Origin: Acetobacterium sp.
GTDB lineage: Bacteria > Bacillota > Clostridia > Eubacteriales > Eubacteriaceae
Assembly (NCBI RefSeq): GCF_030652775.1
Contig: NZ_JAUSPS010000074.1
Location: forward strand, 16,154 to 80,153
Length of the DNA: 64,000 bases
Direction: 5' to 3'
The notes under the pieces are model-generated. The model saw nothing but the letters and a program-made list of their open reading frames with translations, was not told the origin of the DNA and ran no database searches. The position numbers were made by a program, and so were the translations under genes. The stretch's first letter is position 1. Every line of letters begins with the position of its first letter. Shown piece by piece: positions 50,789 to 59,273 of the stretch.

Positions 50789-51721
50789 ATGATGTCAAAA
50801 ATTGCAAAAAATCTGACCGACTTAATTGGAAATACGCCCCTTCTGGAACTGGTAAACTATGAAAAAAACCTAAACCTGGAAGCGAAAGTAATTGCAAAAC
50901 TTGAGTATTTTAACCCCCTATCTTCCGTTAAAGATCGAATCGGTTTTGCCATGATTGATGCGGCAGAAAAAGCTGGTCTGATCAATCAAGATTCGGTGAT
51001 TATTGAACCAACCAGTGGGAATACCGGCGTTGGCCTGGCCTTTGTTGCCGCTGCAAAAGGGTATCGCTTAATCTTAACGATGCCCGAAACCATGAGTGTT
51101 GAGCGCCGTAACCTGGTTTCGGCTTTAGGGGCAGAACTGGTTTTAACCCCCGGCGCACTGGGAATGAAGGGTGCCATTGCCAAGGCTCAGGAATTGGCGG
51201 AAAGCACACCGAATGCCTTTGTACCACAACAATTCGAAAATCCGGCTAATCCCGAGATTCATCGGACAACCACAGCGGTAGAAATCTGGAATGACACCGA
51301 TGGTGAAGTGGACATCTTTATCTCTGGAATCGGAACTGGCGGAACCATTACCGGGGTGGGCGAATTTTTAAAAGAAAAGAAACCCGGGGTAAAAATTATC
51401 GCAGTCGAGCCGGAGGCTTCACCCGTTTTGTCAGGCGGAAATCCTGGTCCACATAAAATTCAGGGAATTGGTGCCGGGTTTGTTCCGAAGGTACTCAATA
51501 CTGAGATCTATGATGAAATCATTAAGGTCAGCAATGAAAATGCTTTCCTGACATCCAAGGAAGTTGGCCGGCGCGAAGGATTGCTGGTGGGAATTTCTTC
51601 CGGGGCGGCAATCTATGCAGCTACCGAATTGGCAAAAAGACCTGAAAATAAAGGCAAAGCGATTGTGGTTTTATTGCCAGATACCGGGGAACGTTATCTG
51701 TCGACAGGCTTGTTTCAGTAA
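50789..51721 (+). CDS. cysK: O-acetylserine sulfhydrylase (cysteine synthase)
   Basis: A 310-aa PLP enzyme that joins O-acetylserine and sulfide to form cysteine. The PLP lysine lies in [11 protein letters not shown] near residue 46, with the substrate loop [13 protein letters not shown] near 75, the phosphate-binding GTGGTITG near 182 and the serine of GISSGAA near 268. Two ATGs lie in tandem after GAGG; either is possible. Its stop codon overlaps the start of the Rrf2 regulator gene (TAATG), which together with the shared promoter places cysK under that regulator. Confidence 0.95.
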   Translation: MMSKIAKNLTDLIGNTPLLELVNYEKNLNLEAKVIAKLEYFNPLSSVKDRIGFAMIDAAEKAGLINQDSVIIEPTSGNTGVGLAFVAAAKGYRLILTMPETMSVERRNLVSALGAELVLTPGALGMKGAIAKAQELAESTPNAFVPQQFENPANPEIHRTTTAVEIWNDTDGEVDIFISGIGTGGTITGVGEFLKEKKPGVKIIAVEPEASPVLSGGNPGPHKIQGIGAGFVPKVLNTEIYDEIIKVSNENAFLTSKEVGRREGLLVGISSGAAIYAATELAKRPENKGKAIVVLLPDTGERYLSTGLFQ

Positions 51722-52155
51722 TGAAAATTTCCACCAAGGGCAGGTATGCCTTGCGTTTAATGCTGGACCTGGCGATTAACAACACCGGGGAATACATTCC
51801 CATTAAGCGGATTGCTGAGCGCCAGGAGATTTCAGAAAAATATTTGGAACAGATCATTACCCAGATTTCACGAGCTGGTTTTGTTCGCAGCGTACGTGGG
51901 TCCCAGGGCGGTTATCAGCTGGCTAGTCCCCCGGAAGAGTATACCGTGGGGATGATTGTACGGTTGTTAGAAGGTGAGTTGTCACCAGTTATTTTGAGTG
52001 ATGAAGCGGGCGTATATGAACAAGCAGATCGCCATGTTACCGCAGATGTCTGGCAGGAAATCAAAGACGCTATTGATCTGGTGGTGGATAATATTACCCT
52101 GGCAGAGCTGGTGAGACGTTATCACGAAAAAGGTAATTGTGAGTATTTTATTTAA
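51721..52155 (+). CDS. Rrf2-family repressor, CymR-like
   Basis: A 144-aa Rrf2 winged-helix protein (STKGRYALRLMLDLA, EISEKYLEQIITQI, RSVRGSQGGYQLA). It lacks the three clustered cysteines that bind the [2Fe-2S] cluster in IscR; the only cysteine is near the C-terminus (GNCEYF). It is therefore closer to CymR, which represses cysteine synthesis genes and works with CysK. Coupling to cysK fits that model, since B. subtilis CymR needs CysK as partner. The CATATAG-N3-7-ATATG operators at three promoters in the window are its likely targets. Confidence 0.88.
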   Translation: MKISTKGRYALRLMLDLAINNTGEYIPIKRIAERQEISEKYLEQIITQISRAGFVRSVRGSQGGYQLASPPEEYTVGMIVRLLEGELSPVILSDEAGVYEQADRHVTADVWQEIKDAIDLVVDNITLAELVRRYHEKGNCEYFI

Positions 52156-52227
52156 CTCGATTTGGTTTGTTATTTTGTAAATTGAAGAAAATCAGGTACT
52201 TGAATTAATTATCTGGACAATTTTATC

Positions 52228-52268
52228 AAGACATGATTTGAAGCATCAGCTTCAAATCATGTCTTTTT
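52228..52268 (+). terminator. terminator after cysK-rrf2
   Basis: A 16-bp perfect stem AAGACATGATTTGAAG with its complement around CATCAG, followed by T-rich sequence. Confidence 0.88.
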
Positions 52269-52308
52269 ATATAAATAAGTAATCATATCAGATTAGAACA
52301 AAATTATA

Positions 52309-52366
52309 TTGACAAATGAAAAAGCATCTAATATAATAATCCTACCAAACATATAGGATATGTATG
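52309..52366 (+). promoter_or_regulatory. corrinoid operon promoter with Rrf2-type operator
   Basis: TTGACA (52309), 17-nt spacer, TATAAT (52332), then CATATAGGATATGTATG (52350-52366) 12 nt downstream of the -10 box. The 17-bp operator matches those of cysK and the leader/sulfhydrylase promoter. Confidence 0.75.
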
Positions 52367-52389
52367 TTAATCAAGGAGGAAATTATTAA

Positions 52390-53055
52390 ATGTCTTTAAA
52401 CAAACAGGAATTATTCGACAAACTGGCAGCGTCAATTGTAGACATGGATGAGGATTTAACCATTGAACTCAGTAATCAGGTGATCACTGAAGGAATTGAT
52501 GCCTATGAAGCTATCGTCAATGGACTGACCGTTGGGATGAATCAGGCAGGAAAATTATTTGATGAAGAAGAATACTTTGTACCCGAATTATTAATGTGCT
52601 CGGACGCCATGTATTCGGGTCTAAATATCCTAAAACCCCATATTAAGATTAACTCACACGAAACCAAACGAAAAGCCGTCATTGGCGTAATTGAAGGGGA
52701 TACCCACGATATCGGGAAAAACCTGGTGAAGATCATGTTAGAAACCGGAGGCTATGATATTGTGGATCTGGGACGTGATGTTTCTCCAGCTACTTTTGTG
52801 GAAAGAGCCAAAGAAGAAAAGGCTGAATTTATTTTCATTTCAACACTCATGACAACGACGATGGAAGGGATGAACGAAGTCGTTGAAATTTTAGTCGAAG
52901 AAAAAATAAGAGCAGACTATAAGGTCTTAATCGGAGGCGGTCCGGTTTCTCAATCCTATGCCGACAAGATTGGTGCCGATGGCTATGCGGAAAATGCTGC
53001 CGAAGCGGTAAAATTGGCGAACAACATTGTTGCCGCATATGGAAATGAGCTCTAA
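52390..53055 (+). CDS. corrinoid (B12-binding) methyltransferase subunit
   Basis: A 221-aa corrinoid protein of the MtaC/MtbC/MttC type. The helical cap domain occupies residues 1-90. The B12 domain has the base-off ligand motif DTHDIG at residues 104-109 with His106 as the cobalt ligand, and the later SxxT and GGG motifs (FISTLMTTT, IGGGPVSQ). It accepts a methyl group from a substrate-specific methyltransferase and passes it on. It is first in an operon with a UroD-fold methyltransferase and shares its operator with cysK. The AAGGAGG site is 10 nt before the ATG. Confidence 0.93.
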   Translation: MSLNKQELFDKLAASIVDMDEDLTIELSNQVITEGIDAYEAIVNGLTVGMNQAGKLFDEEEYFVPELLMCSDAMYSGLNILKPHIKINSHETKRKAVIGVIEGDTHDIGKNLVKIMLETGGYDIVDLGRDVSPATFVERAKEEKAEFIFISTLMTTTMEGMNEVVEILVEEKIRADYKVLIGGGPVSQSYADKIGADGYAENAAEAVKLANNIVAAYGNEL

Positions 53056-53106
53056 GAAGAAATTCACAAAAATACGCAAAGACGATTAAATTGGAGGAAA
53101 TCATCG

Positions 53107-54183
53107 ATGTCATTGATACAAAGAAATGAAGAATTAACATCCCTGGAACGCGTTGTTTTAACCCTGCAACGAAAAGAAGTCGACCGGATCCCGGCGATTC
53201 CCCTGGTCTGCGGTGCTTCGTATCGGGTATCCGGATCGCACTATGATAAATGGTCTCAGGATGCCGAAATTGCGACCCAAAGTCTCCTGGCAGCGCAGGA
53301 ACTAATCGGTCAGGATGCCTTTTTGCTGCTGGTCGACCTTTCTGTTGAAGCGGCTGACTTTGGCCAGGAACTTATTTTTCCTAAGTTCAGTACCGCTTAT
53401 CCTGATTTTAATAACCAGTATATAAAAACAGCTGGTGAATATGATAAGATCAAAAAAATTAACCCGAGAGAGACCAAGCGTATGAAGCAGGTTGTCGATA
53501 CGGTCAGAGGTTTATCAGAAGCAAAAGGGAATGAAGTCGCCATCTTCGGATTTGTCTATGGCCCACTGGGGGTTTTGTCGCAGATTAGAGGTCACAAAGA
53601 GCTGTTTGTGGACCTGATCAAGCACCCGGAAGAAGTTTTGGGGGCAGTTGATGTTATCACCGAAGTTCTTATAGAGTACGCTGTTGCTCAGATTGCAGCG
53701 GGAGCCCATTCCATTGTTATCGATCCCCTGTATTCATCAGGAACTGTTTTGAGAAACACAACCTGGGAGAAATTTGAGGGACCATATTTAAAACGTCTTG
53801 CCGATGCGATTCGGGCAGCCGGTTCAGCAGTAGCCATTCATAATTGCGGTGGTGGTGTTTACTTTGAAGAAGTTATTAAGTGGTCTGATCCGGTCGCAAT
53901 CTCGGTTGCCTATCCGGCCCATGGTGCCAAAGATTGGGAAGAACATGCGAAAACCTGGGGTGATAAGATTATCACCATCGGATATTCCGATCCCGCCGAA
54001 ACCGGTCTTGTATTTACTGCCGATGAGGTGCTTGAAGATGTTAAAAGACAACTGGATTTGTTTAATAAACACAAAGCCGGCTTTATTCTTTCTTCTGGTT
54101 GTGAGTTTCCGCCCAATGGCAATTTATTAAATGCTGCAGCAATGGTAGAAGCCTCTAGACGATATGGACGCTGGTCGATATAG
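53107..54183 (+). CDS. zinc-dependent UroD-fold methyltransferase (MtaA/MtbA-like)
   Basis: A 358-aa TIM-barrel methyltransferase of the MtaA/MtbA/CmuA superfamily. The zinc ligands are visible as His245 and Cys247 in AIHNCGGG and Cys332 in SSGCEFPP. Zinc activates a thiolate substrate in characterised relatives (for example coenzyme M), so a thiol or thioether acceptor is plausible. It follows the corrinoid gene by 51 nt with a TTGGAGG site. It is one of three zinc-type paralogues in this region and may transfer methyl groups between the corrinoid protein and a sulfur compound; the substrate is not known. Confidence 0.87.
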   Translation: MSLIQRNEELTSLERVVLTLQRKEVDRIPAIPLVCGASYRVSGSHYDKWSQDAEIATQSLLAAQELIGQDAFLLLVDLSVEAADFGQELIFPKFSTAYPDFNNQYIKTAGEYDKIKKINPRETKRMKQVVDTVRGLSEAKGNEVAIFGFVYGPLGVLSQIRGHKELFVDLIKHPEEVLGAVDVITEVLIEYAVAQIAAGAHSIVIDPLYSSGTVLRNTTWEKFEGPYLKRLADAIRAAGSAVAIHNCGGGVYFEEVIKWSDPVAISVAYPAHGAKDWEEHAKTWGDKIITIGYSDPAETGLVFTADEVLEDVKRQLDLFNKHKAGFILSSGCEFPPNGNLLNAAAMVEASRRYGRWSI

Positions 54184-54243
54184 TAATTTCCAAACGAATA
54201 AATTAGAAGTGAATTAAGCTCAAGTGAATTAAGTTTAAGTGAT

Positions 54244-54283
54244 CAATGACAACAATTTAATAAAGATTGTTGTCATTGAGTTT
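54244..54283 (+). terminator. hairpin between the methyltransferase and COG0523 genes
   Basis: CAATGACAACAAT pairs with ATTGTTGTCATTG around a short AT loop. The T-run is weak (GAGTTT), so it may be a partial terminator or an mRNA-stabilising hairpin rather than a full stop. Confidence 0.55.
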
Positions 54284-54326
54284 ATAAATTATAAATTGAA
54301 TGATTAACAGATAGGAAAGTGATCAC

Positions 54327-55277
54327 ATGACAATACAAATTGATATTTTTTCTGGTTTTTTTGGTGCCGGTAAAACCACATTAATAAAGAAGCTGATCGA
54401 TGAAAAGGTGTATTCAAAAAAAATAACGCTGATTGAAAATGAGTTTGGCGAAATTCCAATCGATGGGGCATTTCTAAAAAAATACAACATTGAAATAAAG
54501 GAAATCAAGGCCGGGTGTATCTGCTGTTCTACCGTGATTGATTTTACCAACACTTTGCGAGAAATCATTAAATCGAAAGAAACAGAAAGAATCATCATTG
54601 AACCATCGGGGGTCGGTAAACTGTCCGAAATCGTCAAGATTGTCAAGAAACTTGAGGAAGATAATGACATTCATCTCAATCTGGTGATTGCCGCCGTCGA
54701 TGTGACCATGTATGAGGAATTCACCGAGCTGTTCAGTGAGTTTTATGGTGACCAGATCATAAACGCCAGCACCATTCTCTTAAGTCGAACCCAGAACGTC
54801 GATGATGAGGAGTTAGGCAAGGTTGTTTCGAAAATACGGGAAATCAATGAAACGGCATCAATTGTGACCACGCCCTGGGATGACTTGAGTGGCATTGAGC
54901 TGCTCGGCCTTTCCGAAGCGGATGGACAACAAATTCCCCGGGACGAGGATTTAAGTGTGTTTGATCTGGAGTTTGATGATCACGACCACGATGATGACGA
55001 TCATAATCATGATATATTTACAAGCTGGGGTATCGAAACGCCAAAGATATTTCCGGTAATTAAGTTAAAAAGTATCTTTGAAAGTTTGAAGGATGAGGCG
55101 GTTTTTGGAAAAGTCGTTCGATCAAAGGGCAAGGTTCAGATTGATCCAGTCAATTGGGTGGAGTTTGATTTTGTTCCCAATGCCCTGGAAATCAGAGCAT
55201 CTGAACCTGATGAAATCGGGCGTATTACTGTAATTGGCCATGATCTGAATCAGGCCATTTTGGACACCGTTTTCTGA
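54327..55277 (+). CDS. COG0523 / CobW-family GTPase metallochaperone
   Basis: A 316-aa G3E-family GTPase. Walker A is SGFFGAGKTT near residue 12, the family signature GCICC follows near 63, and the base-specificity region is degenerate. A His/Asp-rich stretch (DDHDHDDDDHNHD, near residue 215) can hold zinc or another divalent metal. Members deliver metals to client enzymes or act in cobalamin synthesis. In an operon with zinc-type methyltransferases and a corrinoid system, delivery of zinc to the UroD-fold enzymes is a reasonable inference; a role in cobalt handling cannot be excluded. Confidence 0.87.
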   Translation: MTIQIDIFSGFFGAGKTTLIKKLIDEKVYSKKITLIENEFGEIPIDGAFLKKYNIEIKEIKAGCICCSTVIDFTNTLREIIKSKETERIIIEPSGVGKLSEIVKIVKKLEEDNDIHLNLVIAAVDVTMYEEFTELFSEFYGDQIINASTILLSRTQNVDDEELGKVVSKIREINETASIVTTPWDDLSGIELLGLSEADGQQIPRDEDLSVFDLEFDDHDHDDDDHNHDIFTSWGIETPKIFPVIKLKSIFESLKDEAVFGKVVRSKGKVQIDPVNWVEFDFVPNALEIRASEPDEIGRITVIGHDLNQAILDTVF

Positions 55278-55278
55278 T

Positions 55279-55950
55279 ATGCGTATCAAAGTGATTGCCT
55301 GTGAGGTTATGCAGGCAGAAATTGAGAAGCTGATGCCAATTCCAGAGCGGGATTTTGAATTTGTCTCGATGGATTTTCATTTATACCCGCAAAAACTGAA
55401 GATTGAACTCCAACGGATTATTGATGCTTCCCAGAATTATCAGAAAATCATTCTGGCTTTTGGTTTGTGTGGTGGGGCAGCTAATGGTTTGATTTCAAAA
55501 ACCAGTGAACTGATTATTCCCAGAGTGCATGATTGTATTTCGATCTTTATGTGCTCAGATACCTGCAGAGCCTGCGACTTTAAGAGCGAAATTGGAACCT
55601 TCTATCTCAGCAATGGCTGGATGATTACCGAAAAGAGCATTCTCGCAGACTACCGCCGTATTTATGACCGTTTGGGCGAAAAAAAAGCCAAGCGGATGCT
55701 GGAAAAAATGTATGATGGCTATAAAAAAGTTTTGTTTATTGAAACATCGGCAGAACCCAAGGATGAGGTAATTGAGCAGTCCCGAGAAATTGCAAAGCTG
55801 TTTGAAGCCGAATATCAGACAGTTAAAGGTGAAATCGGCTTTATTGAAAAAATTATAACCGGTCCCTGGGATGAAGACAACTTCATAATGCTGCTCCCAA
55901 GGCAGGATATTAGAGAAGCGTATTTTTTGAAAAATGCTAGAAGAACGTGA
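55279..55950 (+). CDS. DUF1638 protein
   Basis: A 223-aa soluble protein of the DUF1638 family. It has the conserved LAFGLCGGAANGL near residue 58 and PRVHDCIS near 79, plus CSDTCRACD near 93, so a metal or corrinoid contact is imaginable. DUF1638 genes occur next to corrinoid methyltransferases in methanogens and anaerobic bacteria, but no function has been shown that I know of. It begins one base after the GTPase gene, so the two are made together and probably act on the same client. Confidence 0.8.
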   Translation: MRIKVIACEVMQAEIEKLMPIPERDFEFVSMDFHLYPQKLKIELQRIIDASQNYQKIILAFGLCGGAANGLISKTSELIIPRVHDCISIFMCSDTCRACDFKSEIGTFYLSNGWMITEKSILADYRRIYDRLGEKKAKRMLEKMYDGYKKVLFIETSAEPKDEVIEQSREIAKLFEAEYQTVKGEIGFIEKIITGPWDEDNFIMLLPRQDIREAYFLKNARRT

Positions 55951-56002
55951 TACTTCAAGAGATTATAGAAGCCTGCAAATAAAAAGAAATGAGGTATTTT
56001 AG

Positions 56003-57025
56003 ATGAATGATTTAACACCAAAGGAACGGATCCTCCGTTCCTTAAATAAAGAATCCGTTGATCGGGCACCGGTTATCTGTCCCGGAGGGATGATGAATTC
56101 AGCCATCGTTGATGTGATGAATAAAACTGGGCACACCTTACCGGATGGCCATCACGATAGTCAATTAATGGCAGAAATTGCCAACGACGTTCAGGAAAAC
56201 ACCGGTTTTGAAAACTTCGGTATTCCCTTTTGCATGACCGTCGAAGCAGAGGTGTTGGGCAGTGAAATAAATTATGGTACCCTGGCCTGTGAACCAAAAA
56301 TACAAAAAGAAGTGTTTCCGTCGGTTAAAGAAGTCATTTATCAGGACTTAGGCGCGATGGCAAAAAATAAGCGGGTCAATGCGATTATTGAAGCAACATA
56401 TAGTTTATCTAAAAAATATCCGGACGTTCCGGTATTTGGCAGTATCACCGGCCCGCTTAGTACTGCTGCATCACTGGTTGACCCGATCCCATTTTTAAAA
56501 GAACTCAGAAAGAATCCTGCCGAGGCTCATCGGGTGGTTGATTATGCCACCAATCATATTATTGAATTGGCTAAACTGATGGTCGATAGCGGCGCCAGCG
56601 TGATTACCATTGCGGATCCCACTGCCACCGGAGAAATTTTGGGACCCGCAATGTTTGATGAATACGCAGTCCGTTATCTCAACAAAATCATCGCTTCCAT
56701 TCATGAAACCAATACCCCGGTGATTGTTCATATTTGCGGAAAAATGAATGCGGTTAGAAAATTTGTACCGGCAATTAAGTCCGATGCGATCAGTACCGAT
56801 TCTTCGATTAGCTTGCGAAAACTAAAAGAAGACTATCCCGAATTGACCACTATGGGTAACCTAAGTACCTATCTGCTGGAATTTGGTGAAGCCGATAAAG
56901 TTTCGAAACAAACCGAAAAACTTAAATTGGATGGCATTGATATTATTGCGCCAGCTTGTGGACTCAGTACCTCCACACCACTGGTAAACATTACGGCAAT
57001 GACGAATCGGGTAAAGGGGGCGTAA
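56003..57025 (+). CDS. zinc-dependent UroD-fold methyltransferase (MtaA-like), second copy
   Basis: A 340-aa methyltransferase with the zinc triad His243/Cys245 (IVHICGKM) and Cys319 (IAPACGLS), the closest of the three to methanogen MtaA/MtbA. Such enzymes move the methyl group from the corrinoid protein to a thiol. It lies directly before the corrinoid activase gene and behind the DUF1638 gene, so it belongs to the same functional unit. With the enzyme at 53107, it could form the two half-reactions: substrate demethylation and methyl transfer to an acceptor. Confidence 0.87.
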   Translation: MNDLTPKERILRSLNKESVDRAPVICPGGMMNSAIVDVMNKTGHTLPDGHHDSQLMAEIANDVQENTGFENFGIPFCMTVEAEVLGSEINYGTLACEPKIQKEVFPSVKEVIYQDLGAMAKNKRVNAIIEATYSLSKKYPDVPVFGSITGPLSTAASLVDPIPFLKELRKNPAEAHRVVDYATNHIIELAKLMVDSGASVITIADPTATGEILGPAMFDEYAVRYLNKIIASIHETNTPVIVHICGKMNAVRKFVPAIKSDAISTDSSISLRKLKEDYPELTTMGNLSTYLLEFGEADKVSKQTEKLKLDGIDIIAPACGLSTSTPLVNITAMTNRVKGA

Positions 57026-57030
57026 CGATT

Positions 57031-58722
57031 ATGGTAAAAGTAAATTTTATCGGCGAAAACAAAGCTATTTTGGTGGGAAAAGGCACGACGATTTTAGCAG
57101 CCGCCCAAGAGTTGGGGATTGTTATTGAATCACCCTGTAATTCAGAAGGTGTTTGCGGAAAATGCAAGGTCAAAATTTCCGCAGCGAGTCTGAAAAATGT
57201 GGAAGAATACGGAAAACACCAACTACCAGAAGAGGAAAAAGAACAGGGATTTGTGCTTTCATGTCAGACTAAGTTGACTGGTCATGTCGATGTTAAGGCC
57301 GTTGCTAAAAACCGTAACAAAACACTACAAATATTAAACCATGGTCAGAGCTTTGATATTGACGTCAATAGTTTTATTAAAAAAGAATATACCGGCAATG
57401 GCAAGACTATTGTAACTGCCGGCGGCCAGATTTTAGGTGAGGAAGAAGGGGATACAGCAGCCCAGAATTATGGCGTAGTCGTTGATATCGGAACCACCAC
57501 GTTGGTGGCAACACTAGTCAATATTAACACCGGTGAAGAACAGCACTCCGTCTCAGCACTAAACCCCCAAAGCCTGCATGCCCAGGATGTTTTATCGCGG
57601 ATTAAATTTGCCTCTGATGAAAAAGGGCTGGATTCGATGTACTCAATGATTATTAAGGAATTGAACAAGCTGATTGAAAAAGCAGCCAGCCATACTGGTG
57701 TTTTACAAAAGCATATTTATGAAGTGATTTTCAGTGGGAATACCTGTATGATTCATCTGGCTGCTAACGTGAATCCTTATTCACTGGGTAAATACCCCTA
57801 TACTCCAGCTATCACTGGGGGAAGTAGCTTAAGTTACAAAGAACACCTCCTGGATATTTCCACACTGGGCTCAATTTATCTGCCGCCAATTATTTCTTCC
57901 TTTGTGGGACCGGATATCACCTCCGGTGTTTTGGCAACCCGTCTTCAGGATAAACAACAGGTTACTTTATTTGTCGATATTGGCACCAATGGTGAAATGG
58001 TCTTGTCTGATCATGGCGCATTAACTGCGACTTCCACCGCCGCCGGACCAGCATTTGAGGGAATGAATATTTCTTATGGAATGCGGGCCGAAAAAGGCGC
58101 AATTGAGTATTTTGAAATTGACGATCACGGCGAGATTGAAATCCGGACCATTGAAGATGGCGAAGCCATTGGGATCTGTGGTAGCGGTCTGTTGGACATT
58201 GTGGGGGAACTGGTGGTCCATAAGGTTATCGACAAACGGGGTAGACTGGCAGCTCCGGACAACGTTGATTTGAAACAGAACCTCAGAAACAGACTGGTGA
58301 AAATCGATGGGAAGATAGCCTTTGAGGTTGCCAGTGGGGTTTACCTCTCGCAAAAAGATATCCGGCAGGTACAGTTGGCAAAGGGAGCGGTACGGGCAGG
58401 CATTGAGTTTTTAATGGATGCCAAAGAACTACGGCCCGAGGATGTTGACGAGATTCAAATTGCTGGTTCTTTCGGCTTTCATCTGCGGGCCAAGAGCCTG
58501 ATAAATATTGGACTGCTACCAAAAGAATTCGAAGGCAAAATTGACTTTGTTGGCAATACTTCAAAATCCGGAGGACTGGCTTTTTTACTCAATCAGAAAT
58601 ATCGCGATGAGATGGAAAGCCTGGTCAACGAGATTGATGTCATTGAATTGTCTAATGGCGAAAATTTTGATCGGATTTTTGTTGACTGCCTGTCTTTCGA
58701 CAAGCATAAGAAAACGGCATAG
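57031..58722 (+). CDS. reductive activator of corrinoid proteins (RACE, RamA/OdmC-like)
   Basis: A 563-aa ATP-dependent activase that re-reduces inactive Co(II) corrinoid. An N-terminal [2Fe-2S] domain has Cys36, Cys42, Cys45 and Cys78 (CNSEGVCGKC, LSCQT). Then come the ASKHA-type ATPase segments VVDIGTTTLVATL near 150, VDIGTNGEM near 315 and GICGSGLLDIV near 380. This resembles bacterial O-demethylase activating enzymes more than archaeal RamA, which uses [4Fe-4S] domains. I start at the ATG after AAAGGGGG; a longer frame would overlap the previous gene. It completes the corrinoid system. Confidence 0.92.
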   Translation: MVKVNFIGENKAILVGKGTTILAAAQELGIVIESPCNSEGVCGKCKVKISAASLKNVEEYGKHQLPEEEKEQGFVLSCQTKLTGHVDVKAVAKNRNKTLQILNHGQSFDIDVNSFIKKEYTGNGKTIVTAGGQILGEEEGDTAAQNYGVVVDIGTTTLVATLVNINTGEEQHSVSALNPQSLHAQDVLSRIKFASDEKGLDSMYSMIIKELNKLIEKAASHTGVLQKHIYEVIFSGNTCMIHLAANVNPYSLGKYPYTPAITGGSSLSYKEHLLDISTLGSIYLPPIISSFVGPDITSGVLATRLQDKQQVTLFVDIGTNGEMVLSDHGALTATSTAAGPAFEGMNISYGMRAEKGAIEYFEIDDHGEIEIRTIEDGEAIGICGSGLLDIVGELVVHKVIDKRGRLAAPDNVDLKQNLRNRLVKIDGKIAFEVASGVYLSQKDIRQVQLAKGAVRAGIEFLMDAKELRPEDVDEIQIAGSFGFHLRAKSLINIGLLPKEFEGKIDFVGNTSKSGGLAFLLNQKYRDEMESLVNEIDVIELSNGENFDRIFVDCLSFDKHKKTA

Positions 58723-58913
58723 CGAAATCGGACGGTATAACGATAATTTTGAAATGGTCCCAGAGCTGTAGGGACGGGGCAAGATTCACTCACAGCTGGA
58801 GATCTACTTTGCAGACCGGTTAGAGTGATGGTTGCTGTATCGGCCTGAATTCAAAGCAGAGAACTGCTTGTTTTGTGCTTTTTATATAAGAACAAAAAAT
58901 GCATAAAAAGATA

Positions 58914-58974
58914 TTGACAAATAAATAATGATCAGGTATTATATTAATTATATAAAACATATAGGAAATATATG
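58914..58974 (+). promoter_or_regulatory. leader/sulfhydrylase promoter with Rrf2-type operator
   Basis: TTGACA (58914), 17-nt spacer, TATTAT (58937), then CATATAGGAAATATATG (58958-58974), whose CATATA/TATATG arms are perfectly palindromic. It is the third copy of the operator. The region from 58723 to here contains no gene that I can support. Confidence 0.78.
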
Positions 58975-59000
58975 CAATGTTGTTTTGGGAGGTTAAGAAT

Positions 59001-59084
59001 ATGTTGAAAAATCGATTATACATTTCAGATGAGATACACTTTTGCATGTGTTGTAGTAGAACGGAATATCAGTACTATTGTTAG
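59001..59084 (+). CDS. 27-aa cysteine-rich leader peptide
   Basis: A short reading frame, MLKNRLYISDEIHF then CMCCSRTEYQYYC, directly after a strong GGGAGG site in the leader of the sulfhydrylase transcript. Four of the last 13 codons are Cys codons (TGC, TGT, TGT, TGT). The final TGT/stop region can pair with CCTAAGTAG about 45 nt downstream, so ribosome stalling could change mRNA folding. I see no clear rho-independent terminator before the sulfhydrylase, so the mechanism, if any, is not evident. Cysteine-responsive attenuation is the main hypothesis; a metal-binding micropeptide is the alternative. Confidence 0.55.
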   Translation: MLKNRLYISDEIHFCMCCSRTEYQYYC

Positions 59085-59273
59085 GCATAATGAGATATTG
59101 CATTTGTCAACACCCTAAGTAGCAATTGGATATAATGAAAAATGAGATCATCATTGAGTATGTAAAATGAAAGTTTTCTTAAAAGAATATTCAAAAATAA
59201 TGAAAAAAATTACTAAAAAATTTAACAAATCAAAGTAAAAAAAATTTTAGAAAGAAAAGAGAGGTTGACAAAC

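Noticed and set aside
59085..59273. SAM (S-box) riboswitch or T-box before the sulfhydrylase
   Set aside because: Neither the S-box core sequences nor a T-box motif is visible; the Cys-rich leader frame is the only recognisable element.
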